From Haematococcus lacustris (lineage: Eukaryota > Chlorophyta > Chlorophyceae > Chlamydomonadales > Haematococcaceae): a stretch of DNA of 64,000 nt. Location: assembly GCA_030144725.1 (NCBI GenBank), contig JASKMD010000021.1, positions 2,067,768 through 2,131,767 of the forward strand. Reading direction: 5' to 3'. Positions 1 through 9,600 of the stretch are shown piece after piece. The first letter of the stretch is position 1, and each line of letters begins with the position of its first letter. The notes under the pieces are model-generated. The model was not told the DNA's origin. It saw only the letters and a list, made by a program, of their open reading frames with translations, and searched no databases. The position numbers and the translations under genes were made by a program.

Positions 1-454
1 CTCAGCCTGTTGGCTGCAGCCTACCTGCCTGAATGTCGTGATGCTAGCCTAGCTGGTAGGTTGGCAGTGAGGGCTGTTGACTAGGCACACGACTCATGGC
101 CCTTGGTAGTCATGGCCTAGGCTGCTTGGTGATGCTCATGTCGTAGCCGCAGATGCAGGCCACCCTGGCTTGGTGTGGCTAAGTGGCCAGGTGCAGCCAG
201 GTGCAGCCAGGTGCAGGCAGGTGCAGCCGGGTGATAGCCATGGCTTAGGCTCACGGACAGAGCTCATGACATAGACATGGCTTGTCATGGCTGCCATGTA
301 GGTGATGGGAAGTCGACGGCTAATCCGATATGCCCCAACATCGTGTGCAAGGAAGTGTTGGCTGCAGGTATCCCGTCATCCTCATGAAGTTGTCCTCATG
401 ATGTTGGCCAAGACCAAGGGACAAGGTCTAATGCTTGTTATGGCTGGAGTGGGC
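1..454. other. No gene seen; short degenerate repeats
   Basis: No exon or recognisable protein is seen here. Around 185-235 there are a few tandem copies of an AGGTGCAGCC-like unit, and the stretch leads into the 9-bp array that follows. The short open frames have low-complexity composition and no family resemblance. Confidence 0.5.
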
Positions 455-845
455 TGGCATGACTGGCATGGCTGGCATGGCTGGCATGGCTGGCATGGCT
501 GACACAGCCTGCATGGCTGGCATGGCTGGCATGGCTGGCATGGCTGGCATGGCTGGCATGGCTGGCATGGCTGGCATGACTGGCATGGCCGGCATGGCTG
601 GCAAGGCTGGCGTGGCTGGCATGGCTGGCGTGGCTGGCATGGCTGGCATGGTCGGCATGGCTGGCAAGGCTGGCGTGGTTGGCATGGCTGGCGTGGCTGG
701 CATGGCTGGCATGGTCGGCATGGCTGGCATGGCTGGCATGACTGGCACAGCCGGCATGGCTGGCATGGCTGGCTTGACTGGCATGGCCGGCATGGCTGGC
801 ATGGCTGGCATGGCCGGCATGGCTTGCATGGCTCGCATGGCTGGC
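455..845. repeat. 9-bp minisatellite (GGCATGGCT)n
   Basis: About 43 tandem copies of GGCATGGCT with scattered point variants such as GGCGTGGCT, GGCAAGGCT and GGCATGACT. Because the unit is a multiple of three, several frames stay open and give repeats of Gly-Met-Ala or Pro-Ala-Met type. These frames have no conserved ends and are treated as by-products of the array. Confidence 0.9.
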
Positions 846-1517
846 TATGGCTCTTCATTGCCTGATCGTGGCTGTTCATGGTGTCATGCTAGGCTATCGC
901 TTTGCGCCGCACGTGACATGTTCTGGATGCTGGACACCGCTAGTCGCTGGTGCCCATGCATGATGTATGCATGATGCATGTGCATGATGCATGCATGCAG
1001 ATCACAAACCCATGCATAAGAGTTGCATGGTTGTGCCATGCTCGGTCAATGAGCTGTTGACACGCATAGTTGCTTGCTGTTGCATGCATGTTGGCACATG
1101 TTGCATGCACATGGTGAATGCAAGCTTGCCACACATGGTGCATGCATGAAATTACATGCACATGAAGCACACATGGGTGTGTGGGTGCTAGGCTCGTGCA
1201 AGGCCACGGTGTATTCCGTCGGCTGTGTCCAGCGGCTGACATGATGTCAGACCGCGAGTCGCCAAGGGTGCGGCGGAGAGGGGAAGCTGCCTTGTAGGAG
1301 GGGAGGAATGTAACAGTTGTACGGCGCATGCAAGTGTGATGCTGGCCATAAGGTACTCTGAACCCTGTAAAGGGAACAGTGGGTTCACAGCCCAACGAGC
1401 TACCCCGCTCTAAGCTCGTGTACATGGCATTTAGGCTAGGTCATCCTGTGGGGTGCGTGGTTGACAACTCCCGCACGTTACAACTAGCCTAGATCTAGGC
1501 TAGAACTAGGGGAGATT
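846..1517. other. Intergenic; TGCATG-rich, no gene seen
   Basis: The segment 950-1160 is rich in TGCATG/CATGCA words that form many small palindromes. Nothing here resembles a known protein. The stretch ends where homology between the two Fanzor-derived elements B and C begins (near 1518 and 7155). Confidence 0.4.
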
Positions 1518-1707
1518 GCGCTCCCTACACTCATAGCTTTGTTCCAATGACCAAGCCAGCGCTCTCGCACCAAGGCACGATGGCTGGCAGGCGCTGGGGC
1601 CTACACCATTTCGTTGTTGCTCGTCGCACCCCAGAGCATCTGGGATGAGGCGGATGCCATGGACGCAATGCAGGCATGGGGTGTTGCGGCTGCCGCTGGG
1701 ACACAAC

Positions 1708-2269
1708 CAGTGTTGTGAAAATTTCAGATTTTCATTCAGATTTTCAATGAAAATTTTCATCTGAAAATCTGAACGTATTCACTGCAAATCTGAAAGTGCC
1801 GGGTGCTGCCCCCGGTCAGATCGCGGCGCGATGGCAGCAGCAGGCGAACAGCAGCTCGCAGGCAACCAGAGACTCGCCCTAGTGCAAACTGCCCGGGCTA
1901 TAGTCGCTGCCATCGGAAGGAGCCCGGCGCTGCCAATCCCACGGGTGTCGCAGTGCCTTTCGCTTGGCTTAGCTGGCGCCAGCGCGCTGCAGCCACAGCG
2001 GAAGTAGCGTAAGGCAGGCAACGCCAGCATGGGCGGCTTGCATTTTTTAAATTGGCTTGCATGTCTGACCTTAAGCGAACTGAGCATTTGTGCATTTCTT
2101 GAAGTGCAGACCTGCAAACAAGCCGCGTGCATAAAGGGAGGATGGGAAACCAGCTGCAAACGCTCATTTTCACTGGCGTGAAAGTCTTTCAGATTTTCAA
2201 TGAAACACTTTCATTTTCATGAAAATCAGAAAATCTGAAAATCTGAAAATCTGAAGATTCACAACACTG
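1708..2269. mobile_element. hAT-like MITE with 8-bp target duplication
   Basis: A 562-bp insertion with perfect 12-bp terminal inverted repeats (CAGTGTTGTGAA at 1708-1719, its reverse complement at 2258-2269) flanked by GACACAAC at 1700-1707 and 2270-2277. Eight-base duplications and short CAG-starting inverted repeats are typical of the hAT superfamily. Both sub-terminal regions are built of TTCAGATTTTCA-type words in both orientations, so the ends can fold extensively. No transposase is visible, so it is non-autonomous. The empty site is preserved in copy C near 7335 (GGGACACAACCTGC), which supports the boundaries. Confidence 0.9.
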
Positions 2270-2539
2270 GACACAACCCGCTCAGCGGGCTGCTGCTAGC
2301 TAACAGTGCTGCTAACACCTTGCTATGGGTGCTGAGCTGGCTCGGCAGATGAGCGTTGTAGCTAGTGCATACCAGGCGCTTGAAGCTTCCTGCTGGGATA
2401 GGTCAATCTGGGGTGAGGTCAATCCTGCTGGGGTCAATCTGGGTGTCGGATAGGATGGGGTGGTGTGGTGTTTGGCACGGAGGGACCTGTGCACGGTGCA
2501 ATGGTGGCCCAGACCAGAGTGACCAGGCCAGAGTGATCA

Positions 2540-2940
2540 GGCCAGAGGACACGCAGCAGCCAGGAAGCCACACAGCCAGCAGCCTCAGAGCCAGGGCCCA
2601 GCACTCCCACTCCCGCCAAACGCAGCAAGCGCATTGAGGCTGGGCAGGCAGCTGAGCCCACCCAGCCTGCCAAGGCTGAGCTGAGCAAGGGCAAGGCTGC
2701 CAAAGCCAAGCCAGCACCAGAGCCTGGCAGATGGCTGGACAGGGACTGCAATGCAGCGCTGAACATGCGGCGCATTGGGGAGAGCAGGTGGCGCCCGCTG
2801 GAGCTGTGCTGGTGGCCAGAGCAGACAGCTGTACCAGCCAAGGGCAAGGAGTACCCTGGCCTGGGCTACAAGCGGCTGCGAGACAAGCCACTCAAGGCCC
2901 AGGAGCAGCAGCAGCAGCCTGCTGGGGTACACTGTAGTGT
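2540..2940 (+). pseudogene. Fanzor C-terminal remnant (copy B)
   Basis: One frame gives a basic Pro/Ala/Lys linker followed by the RuvC-III block: R-W-L-D-R-D-C-N-A-A-L-N-M near 2729-2770, then RRIGESRWRPLELC and GKEYPGLGYKRLRDKP. This matches the C-terminus of the near-complete Fanzor at 50467-53775 closely. An in-frame TGA lies upstream near 2530, and neither RuvC-I nor RuvC-II is present. The catalytic Asp block itself is intact. It is a dead fragment inside element B. Confidence 0.85.
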
Positions 2941-3189
2941 GCCCCCCTTTGTTGAGCTGTCATCAGCTTACAATCAGCGCATGTTTGTCATGCCAACTCT
3001 ACACAATAGCCCTCGCGGTCAGGCAATAGTGTAGGTGGTAGGCACTCATGCACCATGTCCATGTGCATTGGGTATACTCCACACAACTCATCAACTTTAT
3101 GTGAGGCGGGCCACTAGTGGTCCCTAGTATTCCTGCTAGTGCCCACTACTGGTTCGGCTCAAATGGAGGCCCTAGTGAGGGACAAGGGG

Positions 3190-4130
3190 GCAGGGGCATG
3201 TCACTGAGCAGGAACTGCAATGTTGAGGTTACACAGTGGTTGCAACCTGCGTCCGAGTCTACAAGCTTGGGCATGGTGAGCAGTGGATCAGCAATACTCA
3301 GGGTGTTGGTGAGGAGGGCTAGCGCCCGCTCCGCAGCTGACAAGCCTTGGTGACCAGCCTGGTGCACCACTTTCCCACCAGCTGGTGATTGGGTAGCAGC
3401 CAGGCAGCAGGCCGGGCAGCCACGCCAACAGCGCCCACCACAGCAGTGTCTTGGAGCATGTGCATGCTGAGCACCAACAGCCACAGGGGTAGTAGACACC
3501 AAGGAAGCCTAGGCCAGAGGAGTGAAGAACAGAAGGGGCTTTGGCTAGGCCTCAATACTGCAACCAGCCTTTTGGGAGCATAGCGATGCATTGTGCGGAT
3601 TCGAGCAAACTAGAGTCCACCCACGTCTCACTGAGAATGGTGACCTGGATGCGTGACAGAATTCACAGGTGTTGGTTTTTATAGGTGGTGTGCAGGCCTG
3701 GGAAGTACTGGCGCATTGGTTGTCAGGGGGCTGCTGCCAGGAGGTCATGAGGGTTAGGCGCATCAACACTGCGGTGCCACTGGCCACTGTCACAGCCAGG
3801 TGCAGCACTGGGAGCCAGGAGGACAGCTGAGAGCACGTCATTGGGCCTTGCAACTTGCTGTGGGCAGAGACTGTACAGGGAGGATCGACGTTGCTGCTGC
3901 CTGCATTGCGTTAGGTGTTGAGGAGGGGTCTGGGGCTGGGGTTGCCACTGGTGCAACTGGCATGCGGGGAGCAGGCACGGCACACATCTTGGAGGGGTGC
4001 TGTGCCAGCAGGCCTTGCTGCATCATGCCAATCAGGGTAAAGGCCTGCCGCAATTGCTCCCGCCGCGTTCACAGTCGCCGCGGTAACGTCTTGACACGAA
4101 GAATGCACGAGCCCATGTGCCTCACACAAG
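3190..4130 (-). pseudogene. Gene X, copy 2 (broken, minus strand)
   Basis: Minus-strand fragments are clear paralogues of the gene X copy at 9.6-13.4 kb. Shared segments include LAVTVASGTAV (near 3800), LSMHMLQDTAV followed by ARPAAWL (about 3480-3400), and ALALLTNTLSI then PLLTMPK (about 3330-3270). The order matches the other copy but the frames are disrupted. The 3' part stops at LSDMP, exactly where Fanzor element B ends (about 3190). The family is not recognised: leucine-rich and helical, HEAT/ARM-like in feel, but without a named motif. Confidence 0.6.
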
Positions 4131-4188
4131 ATAGCTAGTGATAGGGCTTGACTACTTCTAGACAGCCCTTCACAGCAAGTTCAGCAAC

Positions 4189-6112
4189 ATGTCTGAGCCT
4201 GGTGGAAGGAAGAAGAAAGTGGCCACGGTAGCTGTTGCTGGCAAGAGCACTGGACCAAAGGCCAGCTCTGCTTCAGGCGCAGCAACAGCCGCTAGGCCTG
4301 CCCCGCCCGGCAGCACTGGCAAGGACAACAAGGAAGGCATCGGTTTGGGTCGTGGACTGATGGGGCAAGAAGCGCGAGCACGCTTGACGAAGCGCGCACG
4401 CGTGGCAGTGGGCGCGGGTCCAGCAAGGGCAGCCGCAGCAGCAAGCCATGCTGATTTGTTTGCCGCGCCCAAAGCACAAGCCACAGGTTAGCTACTGGCC
4501 CGTCACAGCTGCCACCAGCTGCAGCCACTGGATGACAGCTGGCCCGGTTCCTTGAGCATCCAGGAGCCGCAATTGAGCCAGACTCGTTCAAAGGCCAGTT
4601 TACAAAGGAGTGTGAGTGACATGGGAGCTGCGGCGTGCCCAAGGCAGAGGTGCCAGCGATGTTAGGATATGTGCCTAGTCATCCTTGGAGCCTGTAGCGC
4701 AGCTTGCATGGCTACCCAGCCGGTCCATTGATTGGCTTCCTGTCCCAATCTTGCCCACAACATGTACGCTCTTTCTGTTCACCCCTGCATGTCCCTTCCT
4801 GCTCACCCCCTGCGCATCACCAGCTCATCCCTGGTTCCATGCCTGAGATGCAGTGAGATCCATGGTGTATGGCTTTGGGGATGATGAGTCCCCTCTGCAG
4901 GAGACCATTGACCTTGTTGAAGTAAGTCATGCCCACCATGTGCATGGGGACTGTGCCACGCCCACAAGTGGGCTGCAGTGTAGTGGCATAGCTAGTACAG
5001 ACTCCCTCTGGCTCTCACCTCACCGCCTTCCAGCCTCCCCTTCTCTCAAGGTGCTCATGTGCTCACACACTGCATGCAGCTACGCATGCTTGTGACATGT
5101 GGTTTTGCTGGAATTACCACTTGGCAACTGCCTCACAAGCCCAGCGGGCAACAAATGCCACACAAAGGCAGAAGGACAGGATCCGCACCAGGGGTAGTGT
5201 TTTTGTTTGTCTGTATAGGGTAATCTTGCAACGCACGTGGCATGGGCGCCTCACACCTACATTGGTGCCTGTTTCCTGCGACAGGGCCATAGCTTGTAGT
5301 TAGCATGACACCCATGCACTGATGTAAACTGATAACAGCTCAAAGGGGGTACACACTACTGTGCCCAGGCTGCTGCTGCTGGGCCTTGGGTGGGCGTTCT
5401 TGGTGCTGGTTTTAGCCCAGACCAGGGTACTCCTCTGGCAGCTCAGGCAGCCCAGGTCATAAGCACAGCTCCAGCGGGCGCCACTTGCTCTCCTCAACGC
5501 TCTTCATGCTCAGCGCTGCATTGCAGTCCCAGTCCACCCAGCTGCCTGGCTGCAGTCCTGGTGGGGTGGGCTGAGCAGCCTAGCCCTTGACCTTCATTGG
5601 CTAGGTGGGCTCAGCTGCCTGGTCAGACTTAGTACGCCTGGCGCTGGGCTGGCCGGGGAGTTCTGGCCTTCGGCTCAGAGGCTGTGGGGCTGCCTGGCTG
5701 CAAGGGTCCTGTAATGCCTGGTGGGGGGCCATTACCAGGTACCACCATCAGGCCAGTAAGCACTGCAGCCATGCAAAAGACAAACCCAGCATAGTGCAGA
5801 AGGCATTCCGTGTGGTCATTACTTGTTTTCTGTAGGGATGGTAGTTGCATTGACTCAGTGCAGACCTGTACTATTTAGCATGTAACAGGGAATGGACACG
5901 GCAGGAGGTGAATTGCATAGCGTACGTTATCTAGTCAGTGTGGCCAGCAAGACCTCTGACAGCAGCTGGCAGCCCCGGATGACGGCAAGCACAGCACTGG
6001 AGGAGCTGGCCACTTCACCTTGTCATGCCCACCACTGTGGGCACTTGGCATCAACCTCTCCACCTTGGCATCACATCTCCCTCAATGCACGCCCAACAGC
6101 GAGGGTGTAGTC

Positions 6113-6143
<31 letters not shown>

Positions 6144-7098
6144 AGCTCCCTTGGCTTCTTGGACCCTGCCCCTAAGACCTTGGCCTCTGAGACGCTTGCA
6201 TCTCTCGTTGTCTTGACTTGTGCCATGTGCTCAGGAGGTGCTGATGCATTTCTTAAGAGACATCATGCAGCGAGCAGTCATTGCAGCAGCAGACAGCCTC
6301 AGGGCGAAGCCAGACGAACGCGATATACTGTTTGTGGTACGCAAGGTGGGTGGTGCAGTGTGCGTGCTTTTTAAGCAGTACGGCCTGCTGCTCCAGGCCT
6401 TGAGCAGCATGCCCTTGTAAAGCATGAGGATGAGTGGAAGTGAACCCTGCCCTCTGCCGCGCTGGAGAGGAGCATAAAGCTAGTGATGACTGCTGTTGCT
6501 GCGCCTATTGCTAGCCATGCTGATGCCGTTTGGGTATCCATGCCGATTCTGTAGGCAGTCTACTAGTATGAGCAGCTGGTAAGTGGGCAGCAAGGGGACA
6601 CACCTGATCTCCTACTTGACCTACCTGACTTGCCTGACCTACCTGACCTACCTAACTTCTTTGGTTGAGGCAGTGGATCAATGCAGAGATGGAGAGGCTG
6701 GTGCAAGGCGGCTAGCCTAGGCAGCTGGGCCTGGAGGTCAGCCTTGAACCCCGCTGCTACCTCAGGCAGCAGGCTTGGGCAGCAAGCTCAGGAGGGCAGC
6801 AAGGGAACACACTCCTCCCTGACCTCCTCCGTGACCTCCTCCTTGACCCTCACCCTGACTATCGCGCTGTCCTCTTCCCTGACCTGCCTGACCTTGTCGT
6901 GCTCATGCCAGTAAGGGCGCAGGCCTCCTTTCTGTCTTTGTGCAGGACCCTGTCAAGTTTGCACGCATTAAGGAATTGCTGCGCATGCAGCAGCTCGTCA
7001 AGCAGACACGTAACTTGAGCGAGCTTGACGCCCACACCGCTGCCACTGCAGCAGAGGAGGAGGAGCTGGCTGCCGCCAAGGCAGAGGATGCCGACTAG
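4189..7098 (+). CDS. TAF13: TFIID subunit TAF13
   Basis: TBP-associated factor 13, a histone-fold subunit of the nuclear transcription factor TFIID that pairs with TAF11. Four exons join in phase: 4189-4486, 4854-4921, 6235-6345 and 6946-7098, giving 209 residues. The start is the first ATG of exon 1. Exon 1 encodes a basic, low-complexity N-terminus of about 100 residues. Exon 2 carries the hallmark MVYGFGDDESPLQETIDLVE block, exon 3 the helix ending RDILFVVRK, and exon 4 DPVKFARIKELL. These match the human YGFGDD, VEDIVFLIRK and DPRKFARVKDLL segments. Human TAF13 is 124 residues, so the N-terminal extension and the Glu/Ala-rich tail are lineage-specific. Intron 2 (1.3 kb) holds an antisense Fanzor remnant. 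The Fanzor-derived element C starts about 60 bp after the stop. Confidence 0.95.
5290..5760 (-). pseudogene. Fanzor remnant E in TAF13 intron 2
   Basis: Read on the minus strand, 5560-5500 gives WVDWDCNAALSMKS, then KWRPLELC, a diverged RuvC-III block of the same subtype as copies A-D. The first Arg of the usual DRD motif is Trp here, and several stops interrupt the downstream part. The 3' side (5290-5360) keeps the conserved tail words near GCATGACA, TGATAACAGCTCAA and CACACTACTGTG. It looks like the oldest of the type I copies. It is antisense to TAF13. Confidence 0.8.
6112..6144 (+). repeat. (CTTT)n microsatellite
   Basis: About eight TTTC/CTTT tandem units within TAF13 intron 2, part of a pyrimidine-rich stretch some 90 bp before the exon 3 acceptor. 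Confidence 0.9.
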
Positions 7099-7154
7099 GT
7101 GGTGCCTTGAGGGGGCGTGCAAGCATCATGGAATTATCTTGCGGGCAACTGCTG

Positions 7155-8207
7155 CTTCACACTCATAGCTTTGTTCATATGACCAAGCCAACGCTCTAGC
7201 ACCAAGGCACGATGGCTGGCAGGTGCTGGGGCCTACACCATTTCGCTGTTGCTCGTCGCACCCCACAGCATCTGGGATGAGGCGGATGCCATGTGGACGC
7301 AATGCAGCCATGGGGTGTTGCGGCTGCCGCTGGGACACAACCTGCTCTGTGGGCTGCTGCTTGAAGTGCTGCTAACACCTTGTTATGGGTGCTGAGCTGG
7401 CTCGGCAGATGAGCGTTGTAGCTAGTGCATACCAGGCGCTTGAAGCTTCCTGCTGGGATAGGTCAATCTGGGGTGAGGTCAATCCTGCTGGGGTCAATCT
7501 GGGGTGTCGGATAGGATGGGGTGGTGTGGTGTTTGGCACGGAGGGACCTGTGCACGGTGCAATGGTGGCCCAGACCAGAGTGACCAGGCCAGAGTGATCA
7601 GGCCAGAGGACACGCAGCAGCCAGGAAGCCACACAGCCAGCAGCCTCAGAGTCAGGGTCCAGCACTCCCCCTCCCGCCAAACGCAGCAAGCGCACCGAAC
7701 CTGGGCAGGTAGCTGAGCCAACCCGGCCTGCCAAGGCTGAGCCGAGCAAGGGCAAGGCTGCCAAAGCCAAGTCAGCACCATAGCCAGGCAGGTAGCTGGA
7801 AAGGGACTGCAATGCAGCTCTGAACATGTAGCGCGTTGGGGAGAGCAGGTGGCGCCCGTTAGAGCTGTGCTGGTGGCCTGAGCAGACAGCTCTGCCATTC
7901 ACGGGAAGGGAGTACCCTGGCCAGGGCTACAAGCGGCTGCGAGACAAGCCACCCAGACCCAGCCTGCTGGGGTACACTGTAGTGTGCCCCCCTTTGTTGA
8001 GCTGTCATCAGCCTACAATCAGCGCATGTTTGTCATGCCAACTCTACACAATAGCCCTCGCGGTCAGGCAATAGTGTAGGTGGTAGGCACTCATGCACCA
8101 TGTCCATTGGGTGTACTCCACACAGCCCATCAACACTATGTGTGGCGGGCCACTAGTGGTCCCTAGTATTCCCACTAGTGGCCACTACTGGTCCGGCTCA
8201 AATGGAA
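7155..8207 (+). mobile_element. Fanzor-derived element, copy C
   Basis: Co-linear with copy B but without its MITE. It runs from the ACACTCATAGCTTTG block to CCGGCTCAAATGGA, where homology is cut off short of the usual GGGACAAGGGGG end by AT-rich sequence and then by the TIR transposon at 8228. The coding remnant around 7600-7960 keeps the linker (PAKRSKRTEPG) and the RuvC-III block. In that block the W is a TAG stop, the first D is E (LERDCNAALNM) and a second TAG follows, so it is dead. No target duplication can be assigned because the 3' end is missing. Confidence 0.75.
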
Positions 8208-8227
8208 TTAATAATAAAATAGTAATA

Positions 8228-9487
8228 CCGTACTATCTCTTTTGATTCGCGAGGCCCCGAAAAATAAAATTAATTACTCTTTCCCGACCCAAAAAAAAGA
8301 TTGTTTATTTCTTCCCGATGCAAACAATGCTGCAAAACACAGTTCTGAGGATGTGGGTGTGCTTATAAATATTCTAGGCTGCCATACCTTGCATACCATG
8401 TCAATCCTCCATGGTTCTAGCACTTCTTGGACATGTCATCATGTCAAGCTACCCGGTCACCCAGTCAAAGCCAGTATGCACGGTGTCACCGTGCACCAAG
8501 TCACCAAATCTTGACTTTGCACTAGATAGGGCACTGACCCTCCCCCATGAAGTCATGGTGCTCCTGTGGCTGCTTGCAGTGCCGGCATATCTCTGCATCC
8601 TCCTCTGAACACTCAAACTTGTGTGCCCTTGCAGTCACCCATGCCGCAGCTTTGGCCAAGGCGAAGACCCCAGCAGCTGACTCGGTGCGGCCAGCCACCC
8701 CGGCTGCTCACCTGGTGCGGCCAGCCACACCGGCTGCTGCCCTTGCCTGGCCAACCATGCCAACAGCTGACTTCTTGCAGCCAGCCACCCCGGCTGCTAA
8801 CTTGCTTACTACCCACTCCTCGTTGTTGGCACTGCCATCTTCGCTGCTGTTGTTGTCGCCGCTGTTGTTGCTGGCGCTGCTAGTGTTAGCGCTGCTGCTG
8901 TTGGCGCTGCTGCTAGTGTTGCACACCAAGCGTGCTTGCTTGCGTGTGGGGGTGGGTGTGGCTTGTGCTGCTGGTGGCTTAGGCTTGTTCCTAGAGCCCA
9001 ATGGCCTGCCACGTTTGCGAATGGTTGGACCATCTGCCGTTGCTGCAGCTGGCTTGACTGAAGGCTTGGCTGTTGGCATCGCTCTTGTGATGGCAGACCA
9101 CTGCTGAGCTGCCACCATCGGCATGACCTCAACGGCTGTCATGGACTGAACATCGACGCGGCAGGGTCTCGGGCCAGCAGCAGCCCGATGCTAGATAGCT
9201 TGCGAGGTCTGCCCGGCCCACGCTTCGCGACAGCCGCATCTTCACGATCAAGAGCCCTTCGATGGAGCATTTCATCGTGCTGGTCAACCTGGCGTTGCAA
9301 ATTTTCGGCTGCGTCGTTGGCACTGATGCCACGGACCACAAAGCGGTCCATCGCATCGATATTTATGCAGGTCAAACAATTGTTTGACCACTTCGCGATT
9401 CAGTCAAAAACCACATTGTTTAATCGTTCGCGACTTCGCGAGGCCAAAAAAACGATTCGCGGACGCGAATCAAAAGAGAGAGTACGG
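8228..9487. mobile_element. 1.26-kb DNA transposon with 24-bp TIRs and TA target site
   Basis: The ends are inverted repeats, 8228-8251 (beginning CCGTACTATCTCTTTTGATT) and 9464-9487, identical at 23 of 24 positions. TA flanks both ends (8226-8227, 9488-9489), consistent with a TA duplication. Both sub-terminal regions are AT-rich with poly-A/T and GCGAGGCC words, unlike the GC-rich surroundings. The element sits next to the truncated end of Fanzor element C. It encodes an AT-hook protein on the minus strand but no recognisable DDE transposase, so its superfamily is unresolved. Confidence 0.85.
8522..9375 (-). CDS. AT-hook and Cys/His-motif protein inside the TIR transposon
   Basis: Three minus-strand segments lie end to end. 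The first (9375-9139) contains an AT-hook, KRGPGRPRKLSS. The second (9142-8708) contains another, IRKRGRPLGSRNKPK, and then a Ser/Asn-rich run. The stop of the first overlaps the start of the second as ATGA, which implies either a frameshift mutation or coupled translation. After a TGA near 8707 the same frame stays open to 8522 and ends with ECSEEDAEICRHCKQPQEHH, a Cys/His cluster that could bind zinc. AT-hooks bind the minor groove of AT-rich DNA, which suits the AT-rich ends of this element. Not matched to a named transposase family. It may be an accessory DNA-binding protein or a decayed transposase N-terminus. Confidence 0.5.
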
Positions 9488-9600
9488 TAAATAGAATAAA
9501 AACAGATATTAGTGATATACCATCACATGCACAACTTATACTGAGGACGCAAGCTGCATGAGCTCAGTACACATTGCGCGCACTACAGCAGTCTCGCACT

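Larger units (their letters stand above)
1518..3187 (+). mobile_element. Fanzor-derived element, copy B (truncated, interrupted by a MITE)
   Basis: From about 1518 this stretch aligns by eye with 7155-8207. Both share a 5' non-coding block (starting CACTCATAGCTTTG), a remnant of the C-terminal half of a Fanzor protein, and a 3' non-coding tail. The tail ends in CTAGTGAGGGACAAGGGGG near 3187; the same end is seen, reversed, at 18147 and 50224. Copy B is split at 1708-2269 by a MITE that copy C lacks. No target duplication was found. The coding part lacks RuvC-I and RuvC-II, so the element is non-autonomous. Confidence 0.75.

Noticed and set aside
382..974. Cys/Pro-rich, Met-Ala-rich and Gly-Met-Ala-rich frames resembling keratin-associated or structural proteins
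   Set aside because: Three or more frames across the same 9-bp array are open; no start or stop context or conserved ends support any of them.
1779..2173. Minus-strand frame inside the MITE as a transposase
   Set aside because: No hAT dimerisation or catalytic motif; composition is that of non-coding DNA.
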